Origin: Rhodococcus gordoniae | GTDB taxonomy: Bacteria; Actinomycetota; Actinomycetes; Mycobacteriales; Mycobacteriaceae | Direction: 5' to 3' | Length of the DNA: 54,070 bases | NCBI RefSeq assembly: GCF_001646655.1 | Contig: NZ_LPZN01000007.1 | Location: forward strand, 1 to 54,070 | In this document: piece by piece, positions 9,496-19,444 of the stretch | How positions within the stretch are numbered: position 1 is the stretch's first letter | Layout: each line of letters opens with the position of its first letter | The notes under the pieces: model-generated | What the model saw: only the letters and a program-made list of their open reading frames with translations | What the model was told of the DNA's origin: nothing | Database searches by the model: none | Made by a program: the position numbers and the translations under genes

Positions 9496-10038
9496 TCATG
9501 ATTCGGGGGTGTCGACGAAACCGGCCTTGCCGAGCAGCTTCCGGTCGCGGGCGGCGAGGAGTGCCTCCTGCTCGGCGCGGCGGACCTCCTCGTACCACTC
9601 GGCGAGGAGCTGATTCTGCAGGCCGAACATCTCCTTCTCCTCCTCCGGCTCGGCATGGTCGTAGCCCAGGAGGTGGAGCATGCCGTGCACGGTGAGCAGG
9701 GCGAGCTCGTGGTCCACCGGGTGACCGGCCTTGACCGCCTGGTCTGCGGCGAACTGCGGACACAGCACGATGTCGCCGAGCATCGACGGGCCCGGCTCCG
9801 GAGCGTCGGGACGTCCGCCGGGCTCGAGTTCGTCCATGGGGAACGACATCACATCGGTGGGGCCGGGCAGGTCCATCCACCTCACGTGCAGATCGGCCAT
9901 GGTGTCGAGGTCCACGAGCACCATCGACAACTCCGCCGCCGGATGCACATCCATCCGGGCGATCACGAAGCGAGCGACGTCGAGGAGTTCCTCCTCCGAG
10001 ACGTCCATGCCCGATTCGTTCGAGATCTCGATGCTCAT
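9496..10038 (-). CDS. ybeY: Endoribonuclease YbeY
   Basis: YbeY (180 residues) is a zinc-dependent endoribonuclease involved in 16S rRNA 3'-end maturation and 70S quality control. The zinc site is the motif [11 protein letters not shown] with His118, His122 and His128, and the conserved [10 protein letters not shown] segment is present at about 61-70. The ATG at 10036-10038 was chosen because family homology begins at [10 protein letters not shown]; the open frame further upstream is low complexity. It lies 49 bp after phoH. Confidence 0.96.
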   Translation of the reverse strand: MSIEISNESGMDVSEEELLDVARFVIARMDVHPAAELSMVLVDLDTMADLHVRWMDLPGPTDVMSFPMDELEPGGRPDAPEPGPSMLGDIVLCPQFAADQAVKAGHPVDHELALLTVHGMLHLLGYDHAEPEEEKEMFGLQNQLLAEWYEEVRRAEQEALLAARDRKLLGKAGFVDTPES

Positions 10039-10087
10039 GACTGGAGTTCCTTCTGCACGACGGTAGTCGGTTGATCTACAAGGGGGT

Positions 10088-11146
10088 TCATCGACGCTGC
10101 ACCCGCTGCGCGCGGCGCTGGGCGCGGTTGCCGGAGATCCCGTCGCCGTCGCGGCCGGCCTCGAAACGGCCGTAGGCGTCGACGATGTCGGAGACGAGCC
10201 GGTGCCGCACGACGTCGCTGCTGTCGAGTCGCGCGATGTGGATGTCGTCGATGCCGTCGAGGATCTCGGTGGCGGCGGCGAGACCCGAGCGGGCACCGCC
10301 GGGCAGGTCGATCTGCGTGATGTCGCCGGTCACGACGATCTTGGAGCCGAAGCCCAGGCGTGTGAGGAACATCTTCATCTGTTCGGCCGTGGTGTTCTGC
10401 GCCTCGTCGAGGATGATGAACGCGTCATTGAGGGTCCGGCCCCGCATGAATGCCAGGGGCGCAACCTCGATCACCCCGGCCTGCATGAGCTTCGGGATCG
10501 CCTCGGGATCCATCATGTCGTGCAGTGCGTCGTGCAGCGGACGCAGATAGGGGTCGATCTTCTCGTACAGGGTGCCCGGCAGGAAGCCGAGTCGTTCCCC
10601 GGCCTCGACGGCGGGCCGGGTGAGGATGATGCGGTTGACCTGCTTGGTCTGCAGCGCCTGCACGGCCTTCGCCATGGCGAGATAGGTCTTGCCCGTACCG
10701 GCTGGGCCGATGCCGAAGACGATGGTGTGAGCATCGATGGCGTCGACGTACCGCTTCTGGTTCAGGGTCTTGGGCCGGATCGTCTTCCCGCGACGCGACA
10801 GGATGTCGAGGCTGAGCACGTCGGCCGGCGACTCGGAGAGCCCCTGGGTGAGCATGCCCACGGTGCGGCGCACGGCGTCGGGGGTGAGCGGCTGACCACG
10901 TCGGACGAGGGTGACGAGCTCGGCGAGCGCGCGTTCGGCGAGGGCGACGTCGGCGGGTGCACCGGTCAGCGTGACGGTGTTGCCCCGCACGTGGATGTCC
11001 GCCGCCAGGAGGGTCTCGAGGGCGATCAGGTTCTCGTCCGCGGCTCCGAGCAGGGGCGCTGCGGCCTCCGACGGGAGGTCCAGGCTCGATCTGACCGTGG
11101 TCGGTTCGAGTTCGGCGGGCTCGTGGGGTCGGTCTGGTTCACTCAC
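10088..11146 (-). CDS. phoH: PhoH-like ATPase
   Basis: This 352-residue PhoH-family P-loop ATPase is thought to act in RNA metabolism together with YbeY. The N-terminal 80 residues resemble a KH-like segment. The ATPase domain shows Walker A GPAGTGKT at 147-154 and Walker [11 protein letters not shown]. The GTG at 11144-11146 gives the same length as the mycobacterial PhoH1 (Rv2368c, 352 residues, from memory); upstream in-frame sequence is Arg/Pro-rich and looks non-coding. It is first in the phoH-ybeY-corC-era run. Confidence 0.93.
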   Translation of the reverse strand: MSEPDRPHEPAELEPTTVRSSLDLPSEAAAPLLGAADENLIALETLLAADIHVRGNTVTLTGAPADVALAERALAELVTLVRRGQPLTPDAVRRTVGMLTQGLSESPADVLSLDILSRRGKTIRPKTLNQKRYVDAIDAHTIVFGIGPAGTGKTYLAMAKAVQALQTKQVNRIILTRPAVEAGERLGFLPGTLYEKIDPYLRPLHDALHDMMDPEAIPKLMQAGVIEVAPLAFMRGRTLNDAFIILDEAQNTTAEQMKMFLTRLGFGSKIVVTGDITQIDLPGGARSGLAAATEILDGIDDIHIARLDSSDVVRHRLVSDIVDAYGRFEAGRDGDGISGNRAQRRAQRVQRR

Positions 11147-11248
11147 GTGGACGGTACGTCCTGCTTTCGGTTCGGCTCGTGCACGACGGTCGTCGTGTTC
11201 GTGCCAGTCTAGCGCCGGGCGGGGCGTACCCTCCCGCAACAGTGCGTT

Positions 11249-11899
11249 TCACCGGGCTTCGGTGCCCCCGTCTCCCGAGGTGGCCTCCGCGAGCCATCGC
11301 CGCGCCTCGGCGAGGACGGCCGGTGCCCGATCGGGTGAGACCCCGGCCAGCACGAGGTTGCCGAGCACGATGGTGTCGCCCGAGTCGTCCACCAGACCGA
11401 GGTTGGCCTGCTCGAGCGTGGCCATCGTCAGGCCCTCCATCATCCCGACCAGCACCGGCGCCGGAAGGTAGTCGGAGAATTGCCCCTGCGCGAGTCCACG
11501 TTCGACGAGCCCGAGGACGCGTGAGCGCACCGGCGCGACGAGCTCGGCGATACGTTGCTCACCCACCTCCTTGCGCGCGAACGAGAGCAGCACGCGATAG
11601 CGGTCGCCGATCGGCCAGGTCCGTAGCCCCTCCACCGCAAGGGCGACCTCGGGGTCCTCCGGTTCGGGGTGGTCGAGGGCCTCGGCGAGCGCGGTCGAGG
11701 CGTCGTCGACGATCCCCTCGACGAGCGCTTCCCGGTTGGGGAAGTGCGCGTACACCGTGCGGCGGACCACGCCCGCGGCCTTCGCGACATCGTCCATGCT
11801 CGCGTCGAAGTCGGTGGCGAAACACATCACTGCCGCGTCGAGTATGCGCATGCGGTTCGCGATGAATCGGGTTCGTGGTCGAGCGACCGAGTTCTCCAC
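11249..11899 (-). CDS. TetR-family regulator divergent from MFS efflux pump
   Basis: This 216-residue TetR-type repressor has a helix-turn-helix at about residues 30-65 (ASMDDVAKAAGVVRRTVYAHFPNREALVEGI). The remainder is a helical effector domain. The GTG at 11897-11899 is the likely start; a later ATG at MRILDAA is possible. It is transcribed away from the DHA2-type transporter gene across a 134-bp gap with inverted TGCAC motifs, the standard arrangement for a drug-responsive efflux repressor. Confidence 0.9.
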   Translation of the reverse strand: MENSVARPRTRFIANRMRILDAAVMCFATDFDASMDDVAKAAGVVRRTVYAHFPNREALVEGIVDDASTALAEALDHPEPEDPEVALAVEGLRTWPIGDRYRVLLSFARKEVGEQRIAELVAPVRSRVLGLVERGLAQGQFSDYLPAPVLVGMMEGLTMATLEQANLGLVDDSGDTIVLGNLVLAGVSPDRAPAVLAEARRWLAEATSGDGGTEAR

Positions 11900-11943
11900 G
11901 TTCTTCGCCTCTTCCTGCTGACTGTGATCTGTCTTTCATTTTA

Positions 11944-11988
11944 GTTGCACATGGGTGTGTAGCTCTGTAACTTGCACAGCGCCGTGCA
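11944..11988. promoter_or_regulatory. Divergent TetR/MFS control region with TTGCAC repeats
   Basis: GTTGCAC at 11944-11950 recurs as CTTGCAC at 11971-11977. The second copy forms an inverted repeat, TGCAC (11973-11977), six bases, GTGCA (11984-11988). Another small inverted pair, CTGT and ACAG, flanks it at about 11965-11979. These are plausible operator halves for the divergently encoded TetR protein, lying just before the transporter's GAGGAGAG ribosome site. The binding claim is inference. Confidence 0.5.
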
Positions 11989-12033
11989 GAACGGGGCCCG
12001 GCCCCGTCCACCCAGCACCCCGAGGAGAGCCCG

Positions 12034-13647
12034 ATGACCACTGCTGTCACCCGATCGGAAGGGAGCGGGGCGAAGGAACCCTACCGGCTGCGCTGGGCAG
12101 GACTCGCGGTGCTGTGCCTGAGCCTGCTCATCGTCGTGATGGCGAACACCTCACTCATCGTCGCAGCGCCCGGAATGCTGCGCGACCTGCAGCTCACCAG
12201 CGCCGACATGCAGTGGATCATCGACGGCTACACCGTCCCCTACGCCGCGCTGATGCTGCTGTTCGGCGTGCTCGGCGACCGGTACGGCCGCCGACGCGCA
12301 CTGCTGACAGGCCTGGCGGGGTTCGCCGCCGGGGCGGTGTACGGATCGCTCGCCGACAGCGCGGGTGATGTGATCGTCGCACGCATCGTCATGGGTGTGG
12401 GCGCCGCCGTCATCATGCCCGCGACGCTGTCGTTGCTCGTCGCGATGTTCCCCCCGCGCGAGCGTGCCCGGGCGATCGCCGCATGGGCGGCCACCTCGGG
12501 CCTCGCCATCGCCCTCGGCCCCCTGCTCGCCGGATGGCTCCTCGAATCGAACTCGTGGGGGTCGACCTTCCTCATCAACGTGCCGATCGCGGCGTTCGCC
12601 GCCCTCGCCGCCATGATCCTCGTGCCCGCATCGAAGGCCGACGATCTCACCCGCACCGACTGGATCGGCGGCGCCCTGTCGGTCCTCGCCCTCGGCGGGA
12701 TCGTCTACGCGATCATCGAAGGCTTCCACTTCGGTTGGGGCACCGGGGTGATCGCGACCACGGTCGGTTCGGTGGTCGTCGCGGTTCTCTTCGTCGTGTG
12801 GGAACTGCGCCATCCCCGGCCGCTGCTGGATCTGCACCGTGTCGCGGACCGGACCGTCGGCGGTGCCTGCGTCGCGGTGCTGTTGCTCTTCCTCGTCGCA
12901 TTCGGAGCCATCTACTTCGTCTCCCAGCAGTTCCAGTTCGTGCTGGGCTACGGCCCCCTCGAGACGGGGCTGCGTCTGCTCCCCCTTGCGGCGACGGTCT
13001 CGCTGGGCGCGGCGCTGAGCGGCCGGCTCGCCCCTCGCCTGGGCGCGCGGCTCCTCGTGGGCGCGGGCATGATCGCCGCAGCGGCAGGCATCCTCGCCCT
13101 CACCGTCACGGACACCGGCTCCGGTTTCACACCCTTCCTCATCTCGTTGCTGCTACTGGGGCTGGGCATCGGCCTGGCCACACCCCCGTCCACCGACCTC
13201 GTCATGGGCGGCTTCCCCGACTCGGATCTCGGATCGGCGGGCGGATTGAACGACACCGCAGTGGAATTCGGCGGTTCACTGGGCATCGCCGTACTCGGCT
13301 CGATCCTCGCGACCACCTATCACCGTGAGATCTCCGGTTTCCTCGACGGATTCCCGATGGCAGATCTGACGGGCCCGATGGCCGAGCAGGCGGCGATGGC
13401 GATCGAGGCGGCCGGCGACTCGGTGGGCGGTGCGGCGATCGTCGCGGAGGAACTCGCAGCCCATCCGTTCGCGGCGTCGTACGCACAACCTCTGCTCGAC
13501 GCGTCGTCCGCGGCGTTCGCGCAGGCGATCTCGTCCGCGAGCCTCGTCGCCGGTATCGTCCTGCTCGTCGGCGCCGCGGCGGTCACGGCGCTACTCCCCC
13601 GCGGACTCCCCGCCCACTCCCGCAGCGATGCCGAGGTCGGCGACTGA
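12034..13647 (+). CDS. MFS multidrug efflux transporter, DHA2 (14-TM) type
   Basis: This 537-residue inner-membrane proton antiporter has about 14 hydrophobic segments. It carries the DHA signature around GVLGDRYGRRRALLTG (motif A) and the motif C-like run GLAIALGPLLAGWLLESNSWGSTFLINVPI typical of drug/H+ antiporters. The EmrB/QacA-like layout suggests export of toxic organic compounds, but the substrate cannot be told. The ATG follows CGAGGAGAG. It is controlled presumably by the divergent TetR gene. Its 3' end overlaps the convergent esterase gene by 57 bp. Confidence 0.9.
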   Translation: MTTAVTRSEGSGAKEPYRLRWAGLAVLCLSLLIVVMANTSLIVAAPGMLRDLQLTSADMQWIIDGYTVPYAALMLLFGVLGDRYGRRRALLTGLAGFAAGAVYGSLADSAGDVIVARIVMGVGAAVIMPATLSLLVAMFPPRERARAIAAWAATSGLAIALGPLLAGWLLESNSWGSTFLINVPIAAFAALAAMILVPASKADDLTRTDWIGGALSVLALGGIVYAIIEGFHFGWGTGVIATTVGSVVVAVLFVVWELRHPRPLLDLHRVADRTVGGACVAVLLLFLVAFGAIYFVSQQFQFVLGYGPLETGLRLLPLAATVSLGAALSGRLAPRLGARLLVGAGMIAAAAGILALTVTDTGSGFTPFLISLLLLGLGIGLATPPSTDLVMGGFPDSDLGSAGGLNDTAVEFGGSLGIAVLGSILATTYHREISGFLDGFPMADLTGPMAEQAAMAIEAAGDSVGGAAIVAEELAAHPFAASYAQPLLDASSAAFAQAISSASLVAGIVLLVGAAAVTALLPRGLPAHSRSDAEVGD

Positions 13648-14403
13648 CGGAGCGGTGAGCAGTTCGAGCGATCGCTCCCAGGAGCGGGTCGTGCGGTTCA
13701 GGAAGGCGACATGGTCGTCGCCGTCGAACAATTCCAGCGACACCGGATCTCCCGCTGTCGCGGCCACCTCGGCGTAGCGGTGCGCCACACTCACCGGAAC
13801 CTGCTCGTCGATGGTGCCGTGCAGCACCGCGACCGGCACACCGATCGGCACCCGGTGCGTGGGTGAGGCGCAGCGGTAACGCTCCGGCTCATCCGTGTAG
13901 GACGCACCGAAGAGCGCCTCGAATGCGTGCACACGGCGGCCTCGCTCCCCGGGCGTGACCAGGTCGAGCGCTCCTGCCTGCGAGACCACGAATTCCGGCC
14001 GCACCGATGTGTTCTCACCGGCGAGCCACACCGCCAGCTGACCTCCCGCCGAATGACCGACGAGCCGGACACGGTCGACGTCGATCTCGACGCCGGCGCG
14101 CTGCGAGTGCGGAACGACCTCGGTGAAGATCGTCTCGAACGCCGCAACCAGGTCGGCGGACATCTCGTCCCACGCGCCACCGGCCTCGAGGCGCCGGTAC
14201 TCGACGTTCCACGCCACCACACCGCGACGAGCGAGATCGACGGCGAGCGCCGTGCCCAAGGTGAGTTGGTAACGACCGTGCCACGAACCCCCGTGGACGA
14301 CCATGACGACGGGAACGGGCCCCGTCACAGACTCGAGGTCGGGCAGGAAGACGTGCCCGAACTGCTGCGAGTGGGCGCCGTAGGCGATTCTGGTGCGAGC
14401 CAA
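13591..14403 (-). CDS. Alpha/beta-hydrolase, kynurenine formamidase/BD-FAE esterase-like
   Basis: This 270-residue cytosolic alpha/beta hydrolase has an oxyanion-hole motif HGGSW (37-41), nucleophile Ser118 in GHSAGG, and a likely acid Asp and His in HGTIDEQVP and GDDHVAF. The HGGxW plus GHSAGG pattern is typical of kynurenine formamidase-like and hormone-sensitive-lipase-related esterases. No tryptophan-catabolic neighbour supports the formamidase role. Its last 57 bp overlap the convergent MFS gene, so the two mRNAs are antisense at their ends. Confidence 0.85.
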   Translation of the reverse strand: MARTRIAYGAHSQQFGHVFLPDLESVTGPVPVVMVVHGGSWHGRYQLTLGTALAVDLARRGVVAWNVEYRRLEAGGAWDEMSADLVAAFETIFTEVVPHSQRAGVEIDVDRVRLVGHSAGGQLAVWLAGENTSVRPEFVVSQAGALDLVTPGERGRRVHAFEALFGASYTDEPERYRCASPTHRVPIGVPVAVLHGTIDEQVPVSVAHRYAEVAATAGDPVSLELFDGDDHVAFLNRTTRSWERSLELLTAPSVADLGIAAGVGGESAGE

Positions 14404-14415
14404 GAGGAATTCCTT

Positions 14416-14483
14416 CAGTGCAGAGGGTCGGGACCCGCACGCGGTCCCTCAGTGCAGAGAGTCGGGACCCGCACACGGTCCCT
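14416..14483. repeat. 34-bp tandem duplication, each unit a hairpin, abutting the rsmE stop
   Basis: Two 34-bp units (14416-14449 and 14450-14483) differ at two positions. A partial third copy, AGTGCAG, at 14484-14490 is the very end of rsmE. On the minus strand each unit begins with CTGCACT, mirroring the last rsmE codons and stop. Each contains GGGACC-7 nt-GGTCCC, a six-base-pair stem. There is no T-run, so simple intrinsic termination is uncertain. It fills the gap between rsmE and the esterase. Confidence 0.85.
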
Positions 14484-15240
14484 AGTGCAGCGGCCGGGTG
14501 CGCCACCGGTCGGTGAGCACGCCGATCGCTCCGAGTGCGACGGCCGCCGCGGTCGAGGTACGCAGCACCGTGGGGCCGAGACCGACGGCCACAGCCCCCG
14601 CGTCGACGAGAGCGTGGACCTCCGCGTCGTCGAGTCCGCCTTCGGGACCGACGATCAGCGTCAGCGAATCGGCGTCGCCCACCGGCAGGTCGGCGAAGGG
14701 AGTGGTCGCGGATTCGTGCAGCACCGCGACGACGTCACCGCGCTCGACGGCCGACCGCACGCGGGCGACGACCTCAGGGGTGCGGTGCAGCGCGCCGACC
14801 GTGGGCACGTGCGCACGCCGCGACTGTTTGGCCGCCGAGGTCGCAACAGCCTGCCATTTGGCAACACCCTTGTCCGCCTTGGCATCCCATCGTGCGACGC
14901 ACCGCGCCGACTGCCACGGCACGAACTCGTCGGCCCCGGCCTCGGTGGCCAGTTCGACGGCGAGTTCGGACCGGTCGGACTTCGGCAACGCCTGCACGAC
15001 CGTCACACTCGGACGCGGCCGGGCGACGGCGCGACGACCGAGCACGAGGGCTTCGAGCCGATCCTTCGCCACCGCGGTGACCTCGACGTCGGCGACCCCA
15101 CCCGCACCGTCGGACAACACGAGCCGTTCGCCGACCGCGATGCGACGGACCGTGGCGGCGTGGCGGCCCTCCTTGCCGTCGAGCACGGCCGTCTGCCCTT
15201 CGGCGGGCAGCGGGTCGAGGTAGAACAGTGTCGCGGCCAC
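14482..15240 (-). CDS. rsmE: 16S rRNA m3U1498 methyltransferase
   Basis: RsmE (252 residues) methylates U1498 of 16S rRNA using S-adenosylmethionine. The N-terminal PUA-like region carries [17 protein letters not shown], and the C-terminal SPOUT knot carries [14 protein letters not shown] and [12 protein letters not shown], both diagnostic. The start is a GTG at 15238-15240, nine bases after the dnaJ2 stop, so it is in the hrcA-dnaJ2-rsmE operon. The same order is found in mycobacteria. Confidence 0.95.
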   Translation of the reverse strand: MAATLFYLDPLPAEGQTAVLDGKEGRHAATVRRIAVGERLVLSDGAGGVADVEVTAVAKDRLEALVLGRRAVARPRPSVTVVQALPKSDRSELAVELATEAGADEFVPWQSARCVARWDAKADKGVAKWQAVATSAAKQSRRAHVPTVGALHRTPEVVARVRSAVERGDVVAVLHESATTPFADLPVGDADSLTLIVGPEGGLDDAEVHALVDAGAVAVGLGPTVLRTSTAAAVALGAIGVLTDRWRTRPLH

Positions 15241-15249
15241 CCGGGCGAC

Positions 15250-16401
15250 CTAGCGGGCGCTGAACGCGTCGCGCAGACGCGAGAACAGGCCGCCGGAGTT
15301 CTGCGAACCGGTCGTCACGACCTCGACACGCTCGCGGTCGCTGTGCCGGCGCAGATCCTCGAGCAGCTTGGTCTGCTTGTGATCGATCCGGGTGGGCACC
15401 ACGACCTCGAGATGGGCGTGCAGATCACCGCGCGTGCCCGACCGCAGCTTCGGCATGCCGTGACCGCGCAGCACCGAGACCGAACCGGGCTGGGTGCCGG
15501 GATCGACGGTGATCTCGATCGGGCCGTCGAGGATCGTGTCGACCGTCACCGCGGTGCCGAGCGCGGCGTCGACCATGGGCACCCGGATGGTGCAGTGCAG
15601 ATCGTCGCCGTCGCGGACGAACACCTCGTGCTGCTGTTCGAGCACCTCGACGTAGAGATCGCCGGCGGGACCACCGCCGGGGCCGACCTCACCCTGGGCC
15701 GCGAGGCGGATGCGCATGCCGTTGCCCACACCGGCAGGCACCTTGACGGTGATCTCACGGCGGGCGCGCACGCGACCGTCGCCGCCGCACTTCCGGCAGG
15801 GGTCCGGGATGGTCTCGCCGACACCGCGGCAGGTCGGGCAGGGCCGGGACGTCATGACCTGGCCGAGGAAGGAGCGCTGCACCGACTGGACCTCGCCGGC
15901 ACCACCGCAGGTCTCGCATCGCACGGGCTTAGAGTCGCCGTGGGTACCGGAACCGGTGCACGCATCGCACAGGATCGCGGTGTCGACGGTGACCGTCTTG
16001 GTGACGCCACGAGCGCATTCCTCGAGGGTCAGCCGGGTGCGGAGCAGCGAGTCGGCGCCGGGCTGGACGCGGCCGCGCGGGCCGCGGGATCCGCCTGCCC
16101 CGCCACCGAAGAACGCCTCGAAGACGTCGCCGAGTCCGCCACCGAAGCCGGCACCCCCGAAGCCACCGGCGCCGCCGCCACCGGGTTCGAGCGGATCGCC
16201 GCCGAGGTCGACGATGCGTCGCTTCTCGGGATCCGACAGCACCTCGTAGGCGGCCGAGATCTCCTGGAAACGCTTCTGCGCCGACTCGTCGGGGTTCACG
16301 TCGGGGTGGTGCTCGCGCGCCAACTTGCGGTACGCCCGTTTGATCTCCTGGTCGGTCGCGTTCTTGGACACGCCGAGCGTCCCGTAGTAGTCCCGTGCCA
16401 C
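15250..16401 (-). CDS. dnaJ: Chaperone DnaJ (DnaJ2 type)
   Basis: This 383-residue type I J-protein stimulates DnaK ATPase and delivers unfolded clients. The order is J-domain with HPD (about 1-70), Gly/Phe-rich linker (about 75-115), four CxxCxGxG zinc repeats ([32 protein letters not shown]) and C-terminal substrate domains. The start is GTG (MARDYYG). It follows hrcA, as in other actinobacteria where a second dnaJ is linked to the heat-shock repressor gene. Confidence 0.96.
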   Translation of the reverse strand: MARDYYGTLGVSKNATDQEIKRAYRKLAREHHPDVNPDESAQKRFQEISAAYEVLSDPEKRRIVDLGGDPLEPGGGGAGGFGGAGFGGGLGDVFEAFFGGGAGGSRGPRGRVQPGADSLLRTRLTLEECARGVTKTVTVDTAILCDACTGSGTHGDSKPVRCETCGGAGEVQSVQRSFLGQVMTSRPCPTCRGVGETIPDPCRKCGGDGRVRARREITVKVPAGVGNGMRIRLAAQGEVGPGGGPAGDLYVEVLEQQHEVFVRDGDDLHCTIRVPMVDAALGTAVTVDTILDGPIEITVDPGTQPGSVSVLRGHGMPKLRSGTRGDLHAHLEVVVPTRIDHKQTKLLEDLRRHSDRERVEVVTTGSQNSGGLFSRLRDAFSAR

Positions 16402-16448
16402 GTTTGGTTCTCGTCCTTACTTCGTTCTACACAGAAAATGGACGGTGC

Positions 16449-17492
16449 TCAGCGCTCGCCGAGCACCTCACCGATATATCTCGCAACGGTAGCCACCGAT
16501 GCGATGGTTCCCGGATAGTCCATCCGGGTGGGGCCGAGCACTCCCAGACCACCGAAGACCGTACCTGCGGCACCGTAACCGGTGGACACGACGGAGGTGG
16601 TGCGCATCTCCTCGAACTGGGTCTCCTCACCGATGCGGACGGTGACCCGGCCGGCGTCCTGGCTGGACGCGAGCAGCTTCAGCACCACCACCTGCTCCTC
16701 GAGCGCTTCGAGGACCGTGCGCAACGATCCCGGCACGATCCCGTGGCCGTCGAAGTCCGCGGCGTTGCGGGTGAGGTTGGCGGTGCCGCCGAGCACGAGG
16801 CGTTCCTCGGGATGCTCGACGAGGGTTTCCACCAGCACCGTGGTGCACCGGATGAGCGCGTCGCGCAGATCCTCCGGCGCGTTGTCGGCGAGTTCGGTGA
16901 CCGCGATGGACGCGGCAGCGAGCCGCTTGCCGGCCAGCGCCCCGCCGAGCAGCTCACGCAGTCGCGACAGACCGTCCTCGTCGATCACGTCGCCGAGTTC
17001 GACGATCCGCTGATCCACCCGACCCGAATCGGTGATGAGCACGAGCAGCAGCCGCGCCGGTGTCAGCCCGACCACCTCGAGGTGTCGCACGGACGACGCC
17101 GAGAGCGTCGGGTACTGCACGACCGCGACCTGACGGGTGAGCTGTGCGAGCAGACGCACCGCGCGCCGCAGCACATCGTCGAGGTCGACACCGGATTCGA
17201 GGAACTGCAGGATCGCGCGACGCTCGGCCGACGAGAGCGGCTTGACCTCGGCGATCCTGTCGACGAACTGGCGGTAGCCCTTGTCGGTGGGTACGCGCCC
17301 GGAACTCGTGTGGGTCTGTGTGATGTAGCCCTCGGCTTCGAGCACAGCCATGTCGTTGCGGACCGTGGCGCTGGATACACCGAGATTGTGCCGGTCGACG
17401 AGAGTCTTGGAGCCGATCGGCTCCTTGGTGGACACATAATCCGCCACGATGGCGCGCAAGACCTTGAATCTCCGCTCCTCGGTACTCGACAA
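16449..17492 (-). CDS. hrcA: Heat-inducible transcription repressor HrcA
   Basis: HrcA (347 residues) represses groE-type heat-shock genes by binding CIRCE elements. The N-terminal winged helix shows [18 protein letters not shown] and [20 protein letters not shown], and the [14 protein letters not shown] segment is diagnostic. A TTG at 17490-17492 is chosen because it is preceded by GGAGGTGG and restores the family length; the upstream frame is Gly/Arg/Pro-rich. No CIRCE inverted repeat (TTAGCACTC-type) was seen before it, so its targets are elsewhere. A TAGACT at 17551-17556 on the minus strand could be its -10 element. Confidence 0.94.
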   Translation of the reverse strand: MSSTEERRFKVLRAIVADYVSTKEPIGSKTLVDRHNLGVSSATVRNDMAVLEAEGYITQTHTSSGRVPTDKGYRQFVDRIAEVKPLSSAERRAILQFLESGVDLDDVLRRAVRLLAQLTRQVAVVQYPTLSASSVRHLEVVGLTPARLLLVLITDSGRVDQRIVELGDVIDEDGLSRLRELLGGALAGKRLAAASIAVTELADNAPEDLRDALIRCTTVLVETLVEHPEERLVLGGTANLTRNAADFDGHGIVPGSLRTVLEALEEQVVVLKLLASSQDAGRVTVRIGEETQFEEMRTTSVVSTGYGAAGTVFGGLGVLGPTRMDYPGTIASVATVARYIGEVLGER

Positions 17493-17638
17493 CCCGCCAC
17501 CTCCGTTTCCACCGCCTGCAGGACCGCACCTCTCGGGGCCGTACCCTGCCAGTCTAATCGCGCGAGGACCGTGCAGGTGTCGGGCACGTGCGCGACACCA
17601 TCCCGGCACCGGACGCGACGTCGGCAGCGCGTTCCCCG

Positions 17639-17644
17639 TAATGT
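17639..17644 (+). promoter_or_regulatory. -10 element TAATGT for a leaderless start
   Basis: TAATGT matches the actinobacterial TANNNT -10 form and lies six bases before the ATG at 17651. Transcription would therefore begin at or next to the start codon. No ribosome-binding sequence is present in the intervening bases. Inferred from spacing only. Confidence 0.5.
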
Positions 17645-17650
17645 GTTCGC

Positions 17651-18004
17651 ATGATCTTCAAGGGCGTCCGGGACGGCAAGCCGTATCCCGATCACGGACT
17701 GTCTCTGCGCGACTGGTCGAGGATTCCGCCCCGTCAGGTGCGCCTCGACGAGATCGTCACGACCACGAAGGTTCTCGAACTCGACCGGCTGTTGTCGGAG
17801 GATTCGACCTTCTACGGCGATCTGTTCCCGCACGCCGTCCAGTGGCAGGGCGTGCTGTATCTCGAGGACGGACTCCACCGGGCGGTGCAGTCCGCGCTGC
17901 GGAACCGGCCGGTGATGCACGTCCGGGTGTTCGAGTACGACCTGTTGATTCCCGGTGCCGCTTCCGATCCGGGTGCCGAGGTTCGGGGCACGTCTCCCGC
18001 GTAG
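17651..18004 (+). CDS. Small conserved actinobacterial protein (Rv2375-type)
   Basis: This 117-residue soluble protein begins [20 protein letters not shown] and has a conserved-looking core ([50 protein letters not shown]). Position next to hrcA and length match the mycobacterial Rv2375 family, from memory. Some databases label relatives as VapB-like antitoxins, but no PIN-domain toxin lies nearby, so I do not adopt that name. Leaderless expression is likely. Function unknown. Confidence 0.8.
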   Translation: MIFKGVRDGKPYPDHGLSLRDWSRIPPRQVRLDEIVTTTKVLELDRLLSEDSTFYGDLFPHAVQWQGVLYLEDGLHRAVQSALRNRPVMHVRVFEYDLLIPGAASDPGAEVRGTSPA

Positions 18005-18100
18005 CGGGATCAGGAGTGGATTCGTTCCGTTTCGACCGACGTCCGACGGACCGGCCGAGCTCGGGCCACGACCGGGAAGCAGTGGGCACGGACGAGCCGG

Positions 18101-19351
18101 CTAGGTGAGAATCGAGCGGACCACCGCGTCGGCCAGTAGCCTGCCCCGGTCGGTCAGCACGAGGTGGCCGTCGTGCACCACGGCGAGACCGTCGGCGATC
18201 ACCGTCTCCGCCGCCTCGCGCTCCTCGGCGTCGAGCACGGCGAGCGGCAGGCCCGTGCGCAGCCGGACGGTGAGCATCACGAGTTCGGTGTGCCGGTCCT
18301 CGGTCGTGAGGTGTTCGCTGCCCGCCACGGGCAGGACACCGTCGGCGAGAGTCGACGCGTAGCGGGCGGGGTGCTTGACGTTCCACCAGCGCACGCCGCC
18401 GACGTGACTGTGTGCCCCCGGTCCGGCACCCCACCAATCGCCACCGTCCCAGTAGCCGAGGTTGTGGGCGCAGCGCGCCGACGGATCGTCGGCCTTCGCC
18501 CAGTTGGACACCTCGTACCAGGTCATACCCGCCTCGGCGAGTCGTGCGTCGATCCGTTCGTACCGCGCGGCGAGCACATCGTCGTCCGGTGCGGGCAGCT
18601 CGCCGCGACGCACACGGCGCGCGAGCGCGGTGCCGTCCTCGACGATGAGCGCGTACGCCGAGACGTGGTCGACGCCCGCCTCGAGCACCGCGTCGAGGGA
18701 GGCATCGAGATCGGCGTCGCGCTCGCCCGGTGTGCCGTAGATCAGATCGAGGTTGACATGGGCGAAACCGGCCGCGCGCGCTTCCTTCGCCGCCGCGACC
18801 GGCCGCCCGGGTGTGTGGGTGCGGTCGAGAACCGCCAGCACGTGCGGCGCGGCGGACTGCATGCCCAGCGACACGCGGGTGTATCCGGCCTCCCGGATGG
18901 CCGAGAAGAACTGCGTGGAGGTGGATTCGGGGTTGGATTCGGTGGTCACCTCGGCGCCGGGCGCGAGTCCGAACGAGTCGCGGATCGCGTCGAGCACCTG
19001 CGCGAGCCCGTCTGCGCCGAGCAGCGAGGGGGTGCCGCCGCCGACGAAGACCGTCTCGGCGGCGGGTGCCCGTCGTCCGGTGTCCGAGAGCAACCGGGCG
19101 CCGGCGTCGAGTTCGCGGCGCAGACCCTCGAGCCAGGACTGCGGTGAGGCGGCGCTGCCGAGCTCACCGGCCGTGTAGGTGTTGAAATCGCAGTAGCCGC
19201 AGCGGGTCGCGCAGAAGGGCACGTGCACGTACACCCCGAACGGTCGCGTCCCCACCCCCGCGAGCGCCGGAGCGGGAAGTTCGAGACCGGCCGGACGACC
19301 CGCGATACCGATTTCCGTGCCGGTGCGCCGACCGATCTCCGTGGTGTTCAC
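18101..19351 (-). CDS. hemW: Radical-SAM heme chaperone HemW
   Basis: This 416-residue HemN-like radical-SAM protein has the CxxxCxxC cluster at Cys47, Cys51 and Cys54 (PFCATRCGYCDF). It also carries the GGGTPS S-adenosylmethionine motif and the GxPGE and LxxYG segments of the HemW branch. HemW binds heme and delivers it to respiratory proteins; it is often mis-annotated as coproporphyrinogen oxidase. The GTG at 19349-19351 is the start. It is divergent from the sulfite-reductase leader, with a shared 130-bp control region. Confidence 0.9.
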   Translation of the reverse strand: MNTTEIGRRTGTEIGIAGRPAGLELPAPALAGVGTRPFGVYVHVPFCATRCGYCDFNTYTAGELGSAASPQSWLEGLRRELDAGARLLSDTGRRAPAAETVFVGGGTPSLLGADGLAQVLDAIRDSFGLAPGAEVTTESNPESTSTQFFSAIREAGYTRVSLGMQSAAPHVLAVLDRTHTPGRPVAAAKEARAAGFAHVNLDLIYGTPGERDADLDASLDAVLEAGVDHVSAYALIVEDGTALARRVRRGELPAPDDDVLAARYERIDARLAEAGMTWYEVSNWAKADDPSARCAHNLGYWDGGDWWGAGPGAHSHVGGVRWWNVKHPARYASTLADGVLPVAGSEHLTTEDRHTELVMLTVRLRTGLPLAVLDAEEREAAETVIADGLAVVHDGHLVLTDRGRLLADAVVRSILT

Positions 19352-19409
19352 GACCCCAGTCTTCCAGAGACCCGGAGGGCGCCTCCGCGCGCGAGCCCCC
19401 TACCTCGAC

Positions 19410-19433
19410 ATTTCCCGAAAATCGGGTGGAAAT
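19410..19433. promoter_or_regulatory. Nested palindrome upstream of the nirA leader promoter
   Basis: CCCGA-AAA-TCGGG (19414-19426) is a perfect inverted repeat, nested inside a wider one, ATTTCC (19410-19415) and GGAAAT (19428-19433). It lies just upstream of the proposed -35 of the sulfite-reductase leader and between divergent hemW and nirA. It is a good operator candidate for a sulfur-responsive regulator. The regulator is not encoded nearby. Confidence 0.5.
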
Positions 19434-19444
19434 ACCGGCCACAA

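Noticed and set aside
13927-16518. An 863-codon open frame on the plus strand
   Set aside because: It is the antisense of the esterase, rsmE and dnaJ, all of which have intact family motifs. High GC keeps such antisense frames open, and its Arg/His/Gly/Asp-rich translation has no domain.
17493-17650. CIRCE operator upstream of hrcA
   Set aside because: I looked for TTAGCACTC-N9-GAGTGCTAA or close variants and found none; hrcA autoregulation through CIRCE is not supported here.
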